Assembly (NCBI RefSeq): GCF_026913205.2 | Contig: NZ_CP168151.1 | Span: forward strand, 310,001 to 374,000 | DNA length: 64,000 bases | Origin: Lentilactobacillus sp. SPB1-3 | GTDB taxonomy: Bacteria; Bacillota; Bacilli; Lactobacillales; Lactobacillaceae | Direction: 5' to 3' | The notes under the pieces: model-generated | What the model was told of the DNA's origin: nothing | The model's database searches: none | What the model saw: only the letters and a program-made list of their open reading frames with translations | Translations under genes and position numbers: made by a program | Part shown: positions 16,308 to 25,504 of the stretch, one piece after another | How the letters are laid out: the number at the start of each line of letters is the position of its first letter | How positions within the stretch are numbered: position 1 is the first letter of the stretch

Positions 16308-17677
16308 TGGAGCACCTCCGATTTGGTCAGAAAAAAATTATTGTAAATTTCTTTGATTGCTTCGTTTGCATCATGTTCGCGAACACCAATCATGATTGAG
16401 ATTCGTGACGCTCCTTGGTTGATCATATGGACAGCGATATTATTCTCCGCTAAAGGTCTGATGATGTTGTCAATCGTACCAATTCTGGCTCGCATTCCTT
16501 CGCCAACGACCATGATAATTGCGTAGTCATCGATCCATTCCATAACATCAGGAGAAACTTCGTCACGAATATCCGCACACATTTTTTTTATGGTCTGGTT
16601 ATCAAGTTGGCTGTTGTCAAAAATGATTGTTAAATCATCAATTCCGGAAGGCATGTGTTCATACGACACGTTATATTTGAACAGAATATTTAATATTTTT
16701 CTGGTGAAACCTGCTTCTTTATTAAGCAAGTAACGGTGAAGATACAAGGCTGCAAAACGATTTGACGCCGTAATTCCAGTGACTGGCAATTTCACTTCCA
16801 GTTCATCTTCAGGAACAATCAAAGTCCCGTCGGCTTCTGGATTATTGGTGTTTTTTACGTTGATGGGAACTTGGCCTTGAATGGCTGGAATAATGGCTTC
16901 GTCATTAAATACTGAAAAGCCGGCATATGATAATTCTCGCATCTCTCTGAAAGTCATCTTGCTAATGGGGGCGGGATTTTTAATGACATGTGGGTTGGCA
17001 GCAAAAATCGCATCAACATCCGTAAAGTTTTCATACAGGTCTGCATGTAATCCTCTGGCCAAAATAGAGCCAGTGATATCTGAACCACCGCGGGCAAAAG
17101 TCACAATATCACCATGTTTAGTAAAGCCAAAGAAACCAGGAAATACTAACCGTTCATTGCCGACGTTGATCTTACCTAGATTTTGGTAGGTGGATTCATC
17201 TACGGAAGCACAGTTAGGATCATCTGTCAGAATTATGCCTGCTTCACTAGGATCGATGAATTTGGCAGGGATGCCACTTTGAGTTAAGCAAGCGGCGAAT
17301 AATTCAGCATTCAATCGTTCACCATGGGCTTTGAAAGCCGCCATTAAATAGTCATTATTGGGATAAGATTTGTTTGGCAGCCCAGTGATCTTAGCTCTGA
17401 TTTTTGTTAATACAGATTCAGGGACACTAAACTCGTTTCCGATGGCTAAGTACCGATTAAAAATTTGGTTCTGAATATCTGTGTAAGGTGCTTTAACCAT
17501 TACTTTTTTGGCATATGTAATTAATAAATCAGTTACTTTGATATCATCCGAGAATCTCTTACCAGGTGCAGAGGTAACTACAATTTGACGATTTTCGTCA
17601 CTGGAAATGATATCAATAACTTTTCGGACATGAGCTGCATCTGCCAGCGAACTGCCCCCAAACTTAACGACTTTCAT
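16304..17677 (-). CDS. lysC: Aspartate kinase
   Basis: A 457-residue aspartokinase for the first step from aspartate to lysine, threonine and methionine. The N-terminal kinase domain shows KFGGSSLADA and the nucleotide site SDITGSILARGL...ENFTDVD. The C-terminal regulatory part has two ACT-type segments (GFTRKILNILFKYNVSYEH and NIAVHMINQGASRISI). Feedback inhibition is likely from the ACT domains, but the effector cannot be read. It has its own promoter with no riboswitch on this side. AAGGAG lies 11 bases before the ATG. Confidence 0.95.
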   Translation of the reverse strand: MKVVKFGGSSLADAAHVRKVIDIISSDENRQIVVTSAPGKRFSDDIKVTDLLITYAKKVMVKAPYTDIQNQIFNRYLAIGNEFSVPESVLTKIRAKITGLPNKSYPNNDYLMAAFKAHGERLNAELFAACLTQSGIPAKFIDPSEAGIILTDDPNCASVDESTYQNLGKINVGNERLVFPGFFGFTKHGDIVTFARGGSDITGSILARGLHADLYENFTDVDAIFAANPHVIKNPAPISKMTFREMRELSYAGFSVFNDEAIIPAIQGQVPINVKNTNNPEADGTLIVPEDELEVKLPVTGITASNRFAALYLHRYLLNKEAGFTRKILNILFKYNVSYEHMPSGIDDLTIIFDNSQLDNQTIKKMCADIRDEVSPDVMEWIDDYAIIMVVGEGMRARIGTIDNIIRPLAENNIAVHMINQGASRISIMIGVREHDANEAIKEIYNNFFLTKSEVLQ

Positions 17678-17734
17678 ATGGCTTTATTCTCCTTTTTGAA
17701 TATTTAAGATAAATATTTGAAATTATTAAGGAGA

Positions 17735-17762
17735 ATTCTAGCATTTCTAATTTAATTATCAA
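17735..17762 (-). promoter_or_regulatory. Promoter of lysC-dapF
   Basis: Minus-strand TTGATA (17757-17762) and TAGAAT (17735-17740) are 16 bases apart, about 57 bp before the lysC ATG. No riboswitch or T-box lies between promoter and gene. Confidence 0.65.
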
Positions 17763-17845
17763 CTCAAATATATCAAAGAATGCTGCTGTATTTGGCCTAT
17801 TAAGTAGATAAAAGAAAATTTTCAGGAATTAATAAAAATTCATGG

Positions 17846-17874
17846 TTGACGAATTATGAGTTTTATTATAGAAT
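17846..17874 (+). promoter_or_regulatory. Promoter of the lysine operon
   Basis: TTGACG (17846-17851) and TAGAAT (17869-17874) are 17 bases apart. Transcription should begin near 17881, just before the riboswitch. Confidence 0.8.
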
Positions 17875-17891
17875 TTTAATAATTTAAAAAG

Positions 17892-18061
17892 TATAGAGGT
17901 TGCAACCAACAACAGTAATTAGTGGAGCTACTACTTTAGCTACGAAGCTAGTGAAAGGGGCGGTTGCCGAAGCTCTAAGTCAAGTGGGACTTAGTAGGCT
18001 GGGTCATAGTCTAATAGACTATGGACTGTCGTAGCAGATACGTCGGCTACGGGGCGCTATC
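17892..18061 (+). promoter_or_regulatory. Lysine riboswitch (L-box)
   Basis: The aptamer carries the conserved strings of the L-box: ATAGAGGTTGC at the 5' end, AACAGTAATTAG, GTGAAAGGGGCGGTTGCCGAAG (17951-17972), GGCTGGGTCATAGTC, ATGGACTGTCGTAGCAGATA, and GGGGCGCTATCA at the 3' end. P1 pairs ATAG (17893-17896) with CTAT (18057-18060). It precedes a terminator and lysA, so lysine should stop transcription of the whole operon. Confidence 0.95.
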
Positions 18062-18092
18062 AACATAATGATAAAAGAATGCATAATTTCTT

Positions 18093-18134
18093 AGGTCTTT
18101 TTGTTTTGTAGCGTAAACAAAAAGATCTTTTTTT
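18093..18134 (+). terminator. Lysine-riboswitch-controlled terminator
   Basis: A long stem (AGGTCTTTTTGTTT with AAACAAAAAGATCT) is followed by a T-run at 18128-18134, 40 bp before the lysA start. It is the off-switch of the L-box. Confidence 0.9.
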
Positions 18135-18174
18135 GTACCCTGAAGCCATAAAAATACACATTTGGAGGTTAATC

Positions 18175-19482
18175 ATGGCAGAACAAACGCAAGCATTTCA
18201 AATTAATAATCAGGGTCATTTAGAAATTGGTGGTGTCGATTCGTTAGAATTAGCCCATCAATTTGGCACACCTTTAGTAGCTTATGATGTTTCAGCAATT
18301 CGTAATCAGATTCGTCATTTTCAATCTGTATTTGAACAAAATCACGTGGATTACGCAGTAAGTTATGCCAGCAAAGCATTTGCCTCCATCGCAATGTTTC
18401 AGTTAGTCAATCAAGAGGGCGGGCATATCGATGTTGTCTCAGGGGGTGAACTTTATACCGCTATTAAGGCAGGATTCCCAATGGACCATGTTAGTTTTCA
18501 CGGTAATAACAAATCTTTTGCAGAATTAACGATGGCAGTTGAGCAACAAGTTGGCGTGATAATCTTAGATAATTTTCATGAGATCGAACTGTTGCAAGAG
18601 GTTTTGCAACAACAGCACCAACATATCAATGTCATGTTGAGAGTGACGCCGGGCGTTTCGGCTCATACTCATGAATATGATCAAACTGGTCAAGTAGACA
18701 GTAAGTTTGGCTTTGATATCCAAAGCGGACAGGCCTTTGAAGCATTGGAAAAGGTGTTAACAATTGATTCGATGAACATGCTGGGTATCCACGCTCACAT
18801 CGGTTCACAAATCTTTGAAGTGAACGGTTTTGAGATGGCTGCTAATAAATTAATCGATACGTTGGCAGAATGGAATGAAAGAATTGGCTATCAAGCTAAG
18901 GTATTGAATGTTGGTGGTGGATTTGGAATTCGTTACACACAAGAAGATGACCCAATTGCCCCAGAAGAATTCGTTGATGCGATTGTTAAGACAGTCAAAT
19001 CTGAAACGAGTGAAAAAGGTATCGCCACTCCAGCAATTTGGATTGAACCTGGCAGATCGATCGTTGGGCCGGCTGGTTACAATCTCTACACTGTTGGTTC
19101 AAGAAAAGACGTTCCTGGAATTCGTTCATATGTCACCGTTGACGGTGGGATGGGGGACAATATTAGACCAGCACTTTATCAGGCTGACTATGAAGCGGTT
19201 TTAGCAAGTAATCCAACCTCACCAATCAGTGAGACAGTTCGGATCGCAGGTAAATATTGTGAATCAGGCGACATCTTGATTAAAGAGCAAGCACTACCAG
19301 CGACTAAGCCCGGCGATGTGTTAGCGATGTTAGCAACTGGAGCTTACGGATATTCGATGGCTTCAAATTATAATCGTAATCCGAGACTAGCCGTCGTCTT
19401 TTGTGAAGATGGAGAGGCAAAATTAGTAATTCGCCGTGAGACATATGATGACTTAATTAGTCATGACCTAAGTATTGAATAA
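18175..19482 (+). CDS. lysA: Diaminopimelate decarboxylase
   Basis: A 435-residue PLP enzyme that turns meso-diaminopimelate into lysine. The PLP lysine is in SYASKAF. GGGFGIRY and EPGRSIVG bind the phosphate, and CESGD near residue 360 completes the second active site. The start is ATG 18175 with TTGGAGG seven bases upstream; an in-frame ATG at 18133 falls on the riboswitch terminator and is rejected. It is first in a seven-gene operon. Confidence 0.96.
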   Translation: MAEQTQAFQINNQGHLEIGGVDSLELAHQFGTPLVAYDVSAIRNQIRHFQSVFEQNHVDYAVSYASKAFASIAMFQLVNQEGGHIDVVSGGELYTAIKAGFPMDHVSFHGNNKSFAELTMAVEQQVGVIILDNFHEIELLQEVLQQQHQHINVMLRVTPGVSAHTHEYDQTGQVDSKFGFDIQSGQAFEALEKVLTIDSMNMLGIHAHIGSQIFEVNGFEMAANKLIDTLAEWNERIGYQAKVLNVGGGFGIRYTQEDDPIAPEEFVDAIVKTVKSETSEKGIATPAIWIEPGRSIVGPAGYNLYTVGSRKDVPGIRSYVTVDGGMGDNIRPALYQADYEAVLASNPTSPISETVRIAGKYCESGDILIKEQALPATKPGDVLAMLATGAYGYSMASNYNRNPRLAVVFCEDGEAKLVIRRETYDDLISHDLSIE

Positions 19483-19497
19483 GGAGCTTTATATATT

Positions 19498-20208
19498 ATG
19501 GAAGAAATGAGTGCACAAGAAATCATTGAATACATCGGTAATGCTGATAAACAAACGCCGGTAAAGGTTTTTATCAAAGGAAATATGTCTAATTTAACTA
19601 ACACAAATGCGATTAAGACATTTTTGGATGCTCATACAGGAATTTTATTTGGTAACTGGCAGGACGTTGAACCATTTCTTAAAGAAAATGCTTCGGTAAT
19701 TGAAGATTATGTAATTGAAAATGATGCCCGCAATTCTGCAGTCCCACTACTTGATTTGAAACAAATTAATGCTCGCATCGAACCGGGGGCAATCATCCGC
19801 GATAAAGTAACGATCGGAGATAATGCAGTTATCATGATGGGTGCCATTATCAATATTGGCGCCGAAATCGGTGCAGACTCCATGATTGATATGGGCGTGG
19901 TATTAGGTGGCCGAGCAATTGTTGGTAAACATTCTCATATTGGAGCCGGTGCTGTGTTGGCCGGAGTTATCGAACCAGCATCTGCTAAGCCAGTTCAAGT
20001 TGATGACAATGTCTTGATTGGTGCAAATGCCGTCGTTATCGAAGGCGTTCACGTTGGTGAAGGAGCTGTTGTAGCGGCCGGATCTATCGTTACTTCAGAT
20101 GTCGCACCACATACAATGGTTGCTGGTGTGCCAGCAAGAAAAATTAAAGATGTTGATGACAAAACAGTTAGCAAAACGAGTCTTGAAGATGATTTAAGAA
20201 AGCTGTGA
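19498..20208 (+). CDS. dapH: Tetrahydrodipicolinate N-acetyltransferase
   Basis: A 236-residue enzyme, the usual length of DapH. It has an N-terminal helical domain and a left-handed beta-helix of hexapeptide repeats from about residue 90 (for example [20 protein letters not shown] and [19 protein letters not shown]). It acetylates tetrahydrodipicolinate, which defines the acetylase branch of the pathway. It lies 15 bp after lysA and four bases before the deacetylase. Confidence 0.95.
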   Translation: MEEMSAQEIIEYIGNADKQTPVKVFIKGNMSNLTNTNAIKTFLDAHTGILFGNWQDVEPFLKENASVIEDYVIENDARNSAVPLLDLKQINARIEPGAIIRDKVTIGDNAVIMMGAIINIGAEIGADSMIDMGVVLGGRAIVGKHSHIGAGAVLAGVIEPASAKPVQVDDNVLIGANAVVIEGVHVGEGAVVAAGSIVTSDVAPHTMVAGVPARKIKDVDDKTVSKTSLEDDLRKL

Positions 20209-20212
20209 TCAA

Positions 20213-21367
20213 ATGAGTCAGTTAACAAATGATGAACTAATTCAAATTAGAAGGCATCTTCATCAGATTCCAGAGTTAGCGATGCACGAGGTGCAAACTC
20301 GCGACTATTTAATAGAAGTAATTAGTCAGATGAATCTCGAATATGCTGAAATTAGAGATCAAATAGCCACTTTACCCACAGCTATTTTAGTCAGGGTCAA
20401 TGGCAGTGATCCGCTTCGAACGATTGGGTATCGAACGGACATCGATGCGTTACCTGTTGATGAACAGACAGGACTTGCATACGCTTCACAGCATCCCCAC
20501 GTAATGCACGCCTGTGGCCATGATGTACATATGACGGTGGCGTTAGGAGTTTTGAACCACTTTCTGGAACACCGTCCAAAAGACAATTTAGTTTTCTTCT
20601 TTCAACCGGCTGAAGAAAGTCAAAACGGTGGCAAAGTTGCCTTTGAACAAGGATTATTTGAAGGTAAATGGCGACCTGATGAGTTTTATGGATTGCATGA
20701 CAATCCGGACTTACCAGCTGGTTCGATTGGATGTCGAATGGGAACTTTATTTGCTGGCACCACCGAAGTGAATGTTGATTTTCGAGGAAAAAGTGGTCAC
20801 GCTGCCTTTCCTCAAGATGCTAACGATATGGTAGTAGCGGCATCTCAATTCATTAATCAAGTGCAGACTATTATTTCTCGAAGTATTAATCCAATTGAGA
20901 GCGGAGTCATCACTTTCGGATTGATGCAAGCTGGAACAATCAGAAATGTAATTTCGGGAAGCGCTCGACTAGAAGGGACGATTCGCGGATTAACTCAGGT
21001 TATGATCGAACGAATTATTGAAAGACTTAAGCAGGTAGCTGCAGGTATAGCTAGCAGTTATGACTGTGATGTTGATATCCAGTTTAATCAGGGCGGTTAT
21101 CTTCCGGTAGAAAACAATCCGGAATTGACTAAAAGATTAATTGATTTTTTCACTCAAGATGACGGAACTCAGTTCATTGAAACAGAACCAGCGATGACCG
21201 GAGAAGACTTTGGCTACTTACTAGCAAAATTTCCTGGAACAATGTTTTGGTTAGGAGTGAATGATGATTCACAACTGCATTCCGCAACGTTTAAACCGGA
21301 TGAAGCCGCAATTAGTAAGGGAATTAGTTCAATCAACAGCTTTTTAGAATACCGAATGACAAATTAG
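20213..21367 (+). CDS. N-acetyldiaminopimelate deacetylase (M20 family)
   Basis: A 384-residue M20 metallohydrolase with the metal motif MHACGHDVHMT, the acidic pair in QPAEES, and a final metal ligand region in LHSATFKPDE. A dimerisation domain starts near TTEVNVDFRGKSGHAAFP. In this operon it should remove acetate from N-acetyl-L,L-diaminopimelate. Homologues in lactobacilli are often labelled hippurate hydrolase or aminoacylase; context makes the diaminopimelate role far more likely. The ATG is four bases past the dapH stop. Confidence 0.92.
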   Translation: MSQLTNDELIQIRRHLHQIPELAMHEVQTRDYLIEVISQMNLEYAEIRDQIATLPTAILVRVNGSDPLRTIGYRTDIDALPVDEQTGLAYASQHPHVMHACGHDVHMTVALGVLNHFLEHRPKDNLVFFFQPAEESQNGGKVAFEQGLFEGKWRPDEFYGLHDNPDLPAGSIGCRMGTLFAGTTEVNVDFRGKSGHAAFPQDANDMVVAASQFINQVQTIISRSINPIESGVITFGLMQAGTIRNVISGSARLEGTIRGLTQVMIERIIERLKQVAAGIASSYDCDVDIQFNQGGYLPVENNPELTKRLIDFFTQDDGTQFIETEPAMTGEDFGYLLAKFPGTMFWLGVNDDSQLHSATFKPDEAAISKGISSINSFLEYRMTN

Positions 21368-21384
21368 AAAGTAGGTAATTAAAT

Positions 21385-22269
21385 ATGATAGATGCAGATA
21401 TTATGACCGCAATCGTAACGCCTTTTGGAAGAGATGGCTCAATCGATTATGAAGCACTAGAGAGATTAACTAACCATTTGATACACACCGGAAGTAAGGG
21501 GTTTGTTATTGGTGGAACAACTGGTGAAACTCCAACTTTGAGTCATGATGAAAAGATCAGACTCTACACTAGATTCACTCAAATCGTTAACGGTCGGGCA
21601 ATTATTATTGCCGGAACAGGTAGCAATAGTACTCAAGAAACTATTGACTTCACTCATGAAGTTAGTGAGATTGCGGGCATTGATTACGCATTGGTAGTGG
21701 TTCCTTACTACAACAAACCAAACCAACGAGGTATGATGGCTCATTTTGAAGCAGTTGCTGAAGAATCCGATGTGCCAATTATTATCTACAACATCCCTGG
21801 CCGAACCGGTGTCGAGATGTCAGTGGATACGGTCGTCACATTAGCTGATAATCCTAATATTGCAGGTGTTAAGCAATGTACTTCAATTGAAGATTTAGAG
21901 TACTTGGTTGAAAACACGCGAAACTTTAATGTTTATACCGGTGAAGATGTTCAAGCACTATCGGCAAAAGTAATTGGTGCCAATGGTGTGATCTCAGTTG
22001 CTAGTCACATCTACGGTAATGAAATGCGAGAAATGTATGATGACCTTGAGAACGGTGATTTTGTCGCTGCTGGAAATATCATGCGTCAGTTGGCACCAAA
22101 GATGCAGGCATTATTTATGTATCCTTCACCATCACCAGTCAAAGCAGTTTTAAATGCGACAGGTTATGGAGTCGGTGGATGTCGCTTACCAATTTTGCCA
22201 TTAAATGATGAGGAGAAGCAGGTATTAGCTCGTCATTTAGCCATGGCTGAAACGGCACTGATCAATTAG
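21385..22269 (+). CDS. dapA: 4-hydroxy-tetrahydrodipicolinate synthase
   Basis: A 294-residue TIM-barrel aldolase that condenses pyruvate with aspartate semialdehyde. The Schiff-base lysine is in AGVKQCTS, the proton-relay tyrosine in [10 protein letters not shown], and [10 protein letters not shown] binds the carboxylate. Length is normal. GTAGG lies upstream of the ATG. It sits fourth in the L-box operon. Confidence 0.96.
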   Translation: MIDADIMTAIVTPFGRDGSIDYEALERLTNHLIHTGSKGFVIGGTTGETPTLSHDEKIRLYTRFTQIVNGRAIIIAGTGSNSTQETIDFTHEVSEIAGIDYALVVVPYYNKPNQRGMMAHFEAVAEESDVPIIIYNIPGRTGVEMSVDTVVTLADNPNIAGVKQCTSIEDLEYLVENTRNFNVYTGEDVQALSAKVIGANGVISVASHIYGNEMREMYDDLENGDFVAAGNIMRQLAPKMQALFMYPSPSPVKAVLNATGYGVGGCRLPILPLNDEEKQVLARHLAMAETALIN

Positions 22270-22286
22270 AAATAAGGAGTAATTTA

Positions 22287-23063
22287 ATGATTAAGGTAAT
22301 AGTTGCTGGATTTATGGGGTCAATGGGTCAAAAGACTGTTGAAATGATCAAACAAACGGATGATTTTCAACTAGTTGCTGGTTTAGGCCCACACGCTCAA
22401 GAAATTGATAAAAGTGAATATCATTTAGCAGATGATGTGCAGGTGTTTGATCAACTTAATAAAGTCGAGACTGATGCGGATGTGTGGGTCGATTTTACTC
22501 TGCCAAATTCAGCATTTGAAAACGTTAAGTTTGCGATTGAACACGGAATTCATCCAGTAGTCGGCACTTCAGGAATGTCCGATGCTCACTTGACCGAATT
22601 GACTCAATTGGCGGCAGAAAAACATGTCGGTGGATTAATCGCACCTAACTTCGGCTTATCTGCAGTTTTATTGATGAAATTTGCTCAAGAAGCGGCAAAA
22701 TACTTTCCTGACGCTGAAGTTATTGAAATGCACCATGAAGATAAGTTGGATGCTCCATCAGGAACAGCAATCAGCACCGCTAAAATGATTGCCGAAGCTA
22801 GAGAGCAAAATCCCAGTGCTTCAAAAACCGAAGCAACAATTGATGGTGCACGAGGCGGGGATGTTGAAGGGGTTCCAGTACATTCGGTCAGACTCCCAGG
22901 CTACGTTGCACACGAACAAGTTTTATTTGGGGGTTCTGGAGAGGCACTTACTATTAGACAGGATTCGTTCGACCGTTCTTCATTCATGAGTGGTGTGAAA
23001 ATAGCCATACCAGCAGTAATTAAGGAAACATCGTTGATGATTGGATTAGAAAATATATTGTAA
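22287..23063 (+). CDS. dapB: 4-hydroxy-tetrahydrodipicolinate reductase
   Basis: A 258-residue NAD(P)H reductase acting right after DapA. The nucleotide-binding start IKVIVAGFMGSMGQ, the catalytic EMHHEDKLDAPSGTA motif, and GGSGEALTIRQDSFDRSSF near the end are all present. It is slightly shorter than the 265-270 residues of many homologues but complete. Confidence 0.96.
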   Translation: MIKVIVAGFMGSMGQKTVEMIKQTDDFQLVAGLGPHAQEIDKSEYHLADDVQVFDQLNKVETDADVWVDFTLPNSAFENVKFAIEHGIHPVVGTSGMSDAHLTELTQLAAEKHVGGLIAPNFGLSAVLLMKFAQEAAKYFPDAEVIEMHHEDKLDAPSGTAISTAKMIAEAREQNPSASKTEATIDGARGGDVEGVPVHSVRLPGYVAHEQVLFGGSGEALTIRQDSFDRSSFMSGVKIAIPAVIKETSLMIGLENIL

Positions 23064-23078
23064 ATGCGGGGTAATAAA

Positions 23079-24263
23079 ATGCCAGTATTAGATGAGAAAT
23101 TAAGCAATGTTGTGAACCGAAGAGTGGCTGCAGTAGCGCCATCCGGAATTCGGGAATTTGATCAAAAGATTTCAGCAATTCCTGGAATAGTTAAATTAAC
23201 TATTGGTGAACCAGATTTTGATGTTCCTGAACACGTTAAGAATGCTGCAGTTAAAAGTATTCAGGAAAATGAGTCCCACTACTCTGCTCAAAAAGGCATT
23301 GTGGAGCTTCGAAATGCAATCAGTCAGTATCTTAAAAAAGTAACGAGCATTACATATGATCCAGAAACAGAAGTGATTACTACGATTGGTGCTACTGAAG
23401 CCATCTATACTGCACTAACGACAGTTTTAAATCCTGGTGATAAGGTAATTGTACCGACACCAGCATTTGCATTGTATTTTCCAATTATTAGTCTAGCTGG
23501 TGCCGAGATTATCACTATCGACACATCAGACGATGATTTTGTGTTAACACCGGAAAAATTACAGGCAGCCTTAGACGAAAACGGTGACCAAGTTAAGGCT
23601 ATCATTTTGAATTATCCAACGAACCCAACTGGAGTTGAGTATTCAAGAAATCAGCTTCAAGCATTAGCTGATATCATTTCACAACATCCAATGTATGTAA
23701 TTGCGGATGAAATCTACAATGAATTAACTTATGGTGTTGAGCATACTTCAATTGCTTCAATGATTCCTGGTCAGACGATCGTGATTAACGGGCTGTCAAA
23801 GTCACACGCAATGACGGGTTATCGAATCGGCTACATTGCCGCACCTGAACAAATCGTTAAGCAGGCGACTAAAACCCACGCTTTTGTAGTCACATCACCA
23901 TCTAACCCAGCACAGTATGCAGCCGCCGAAGCCTTAACGAATGGATTAGCTGATCCGAGTGAAATGAAACAAACTTATGAACGTCGATTAAGATATGTTT
24001 CTGGAAGATTAAGCGAGATGGGATTTGAAGTGGTTAATCCACAAGGTGCATTTTATATATTCGTGAAGATACCGGCGACTGCTAATCCAAATTCAGTTTT
24101 ATTTGCCACAGAATTGGCTGAACAAGCTGGTGTTGGTGTCACTCCAGGCGCCGCTTTTGGCCCCGGTGGAGAAGGTTATATTCGGTTATCGTACGTAGCG
24201 TCAGATGAAAAACTTCAATTAGCTATGGACCGCATGGCGCAATATTTACAAGTTCTACAATAG
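23079..24263 (+). CDS. patA: PLP aminotransferase, probable N-acetyl-L,L-diaminopimelate aminotransferase
   Basis: A 394-residue class I/II aminotransferase with the PLP lysine in [16 protein letters not shown] and the substrate-carboxylate arginine in YIRLSYV. Start ATG 23079 has GGGG nine bases upstream; an earlier in-frame ATG at 23064 directly follows the dapB stop and has no site of its own. Its place in the acetylase operon, with no other aminotransferase, makes it the enzyme that aminates N-acetyl-2-amino-6-oxopimelate. The symbol rests on context and on Bacillus PatA. Confidence 0.88.
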   Translation: MPVLDEKLSNVVNRRVAAVAPSGIREFDQKISAIPGIVKLTIGEPDFDVPEHVKNAAVKSIQENESHYSAQKGIVELRNAISQYLKKVTSITYDPETEVITTIGATEAIYTALTTVLNPGDKVIVPTPAFALYFPIISLAGAEIITIDTSDDDFVLTPEKLQAALDENGDQVKAIILNYPTNPTGVEYSRNQLQALADIISQHPMYVIADEIYNELTYGVEHTSIASMIPGQTIVINGLSKSHAMTGYRIGYIAAPEQIVKQATKTHAFVVTSPSNPAQYAAAEALTNGLADPSEMKQTYERRLRYVSGRLSEMGFEVVNPQGAFYIFVKIPATANPNSVLFATELAEQAGVGVTPGAAFGPGGEGYIRLSYVASDEKLQLAMDRMAQYLQVLQ

Positions 24264-24280
24264 ATAAGGGGGATAATACA

Positions 24281-25366
24281 ATGACAACAGGATTTAACGT
24301 AGCAATTTTAGGAGCAACTGGAGCAGTCGGAACTCGATTAATTTCACAGCTTGAACAATCAACGATTCCAATCAAGCACGTAAAGTTATTGGCTTCCGCT
24401 CGTTCAGCCGGTAAGAGGCTTAAGTTTAAAGGCCAAGATGTAATCATCGAAGAGGCTAAGCCGGAAAGCTTTGAAAACGTTGACCTAGTGCTAGCTTCTG
24501 CGGGAGGTTCTGTTTCTAAGCAATTATTACCCGAAGCTGTTAAACGTGGGGCTGTGTGCGTAGATAACACGAGTGCTTTTAGAATGGATCCACAGGTTCC
24601 TTTGGTAGTTCCAGAGGTTAATGCTGATGAGTTAGCTAATCATAAAGGAATTATTGCTAACCCTAATTGTTCAACTATTCAAATGGTTGTGGCCCTTGAA
24701 CCCATTAGACAGCGATTCGGTTTAAAACAAGTCATCGTTTCGACCTACCAAGCAGTTTCAGGTGCTGGACAATCAGCCTTAAATGAATTAATGGATGAAA
24801 GCCAACAAGTTATTGATGGTCAACCAACAGACCCAGAAATTTTGCCAACCAAGGGTGATAAAAAACATTATCAAATGGCATTTAACCTTCTTCCCCAAAT
24901 CGATGTTTTTGAAGATGATGGTTACACTCACGAAGAATGGAAGATGATTCATGAGACCAAGAAAATTATGCTAAATGATATGAATGCTAAAGGCATCAAG
25001 GTTACCGCAACCTGTGTTAGAGTGCCAATCAGAATTGGTCATGGAGAATCAGTTTATTTTGAGGTAGTAGATAAACACGCGACCGCTGATCAGATTCGAC
25101 AAATATTAGCTAATTCGGCAGGCATCGTGGTTCAAGATGATCCTAGCCAACAATTATATCCACAATCAATCGTAGCCGAAGGCAGCCGCGAGACGTATGT
25201 TGGTCGACTTAGACCAGATTTGGAAAATGAAGGTAACTTTAATATGTGGGTGGTTTCCGATAACTTATTGAAAGGTGCAGCTTGGAACACTGTTCAAATC
25301 GCTGAAGAATTAGTTAAACGTGATTTAGTTCATGTTCCTGAATTAGCATATCAACAGAATAATTAA
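24281..25366 (+). CDS. asd: Aspartate-semialdehyde dehydrogenase
   Basis: A 361-residue NADPH enzyme reducing aspartyl phosphate. It has the nucleotide motif [10 protein letters not shown], the catalytic cysteine in NPNCSTIQM, the histidine in [10 protein letters not shown], and QAVSGAGQ. Last gene of the lysine operon, followed by a terminator. With lysC on the divergent side, the route from aspartate to lysine is complete in this window. Confidence 0.96.
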   Translation: MTTGFNVAILGATGAVGTRLISQLEQSTIPIKHVKLLASARSAGKRLKFKGQDVIIEEAKPESFENVDLVLASAGGSVSKQLLPEAVKRGAVCVDNTSAFRMDPQVPLVVPEVNADELANHKGIIANPNCSTIQMVVALEPIRQRFGLKQVIVSTYQAVSGAGQSALNELMDESQQVIDGQPTDPEILPTKGDKKHYQMAFNLLPQIDVFEDDGYTHEEWKMIHETKKIMLNDMNAKGIKVTATCVRVPIRIGHGESVYFEVVDKHATADQIRQILANSAGIVVQDDPSQQLYPQSIVAEGSRETYVGRLRPDLENEGNFNMWVVSDNLLKGAAWNTVQIAEELVKRDLVHVPELAYQQNN

Positions 25367-25372
25367 AATTAT

Positions 25373-25404
25373 GGGCACCCATTTATAAGTGGGTGCCTAT
25401 TTAT
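25373..25404 (+). terminator. Terminator of the lysine operon
   Basis: The stem GGGCACCCA (25373-25381) with TGGGTGCC (25390-25397) is followed by TATTTATTAT, just after the asd stop. Confidence 0.8.
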
Positions 25405-25436
25405 TATGCAAATTATTAGTAATAAAGATAAATAAG

Positions 25437-25465
25437 TTTACCGGTTACGTCGGATTCTTTATAAT
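25437..25465 (+). promoter_or_regulatory. Probable promoter of the P-type ATPase gene
   Basis: TTTACC (25437-25442) and a consensus TATAAT (25460-25465) are 17 bases apart, 39 bp before the chosen ATG. Confidence 0.6.
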
Positions 25466-25504
25466 TAGTGTTAACAAATAATGATTGGACAGGTGATTGA
25501 TTTA

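Noticed and set aside
18133-18174. Longer LysA starting at ATG 18133
   Set aside because: It would begin in the T-run of the riboswitch terminator; the GGAGG site serves ATG 18175.
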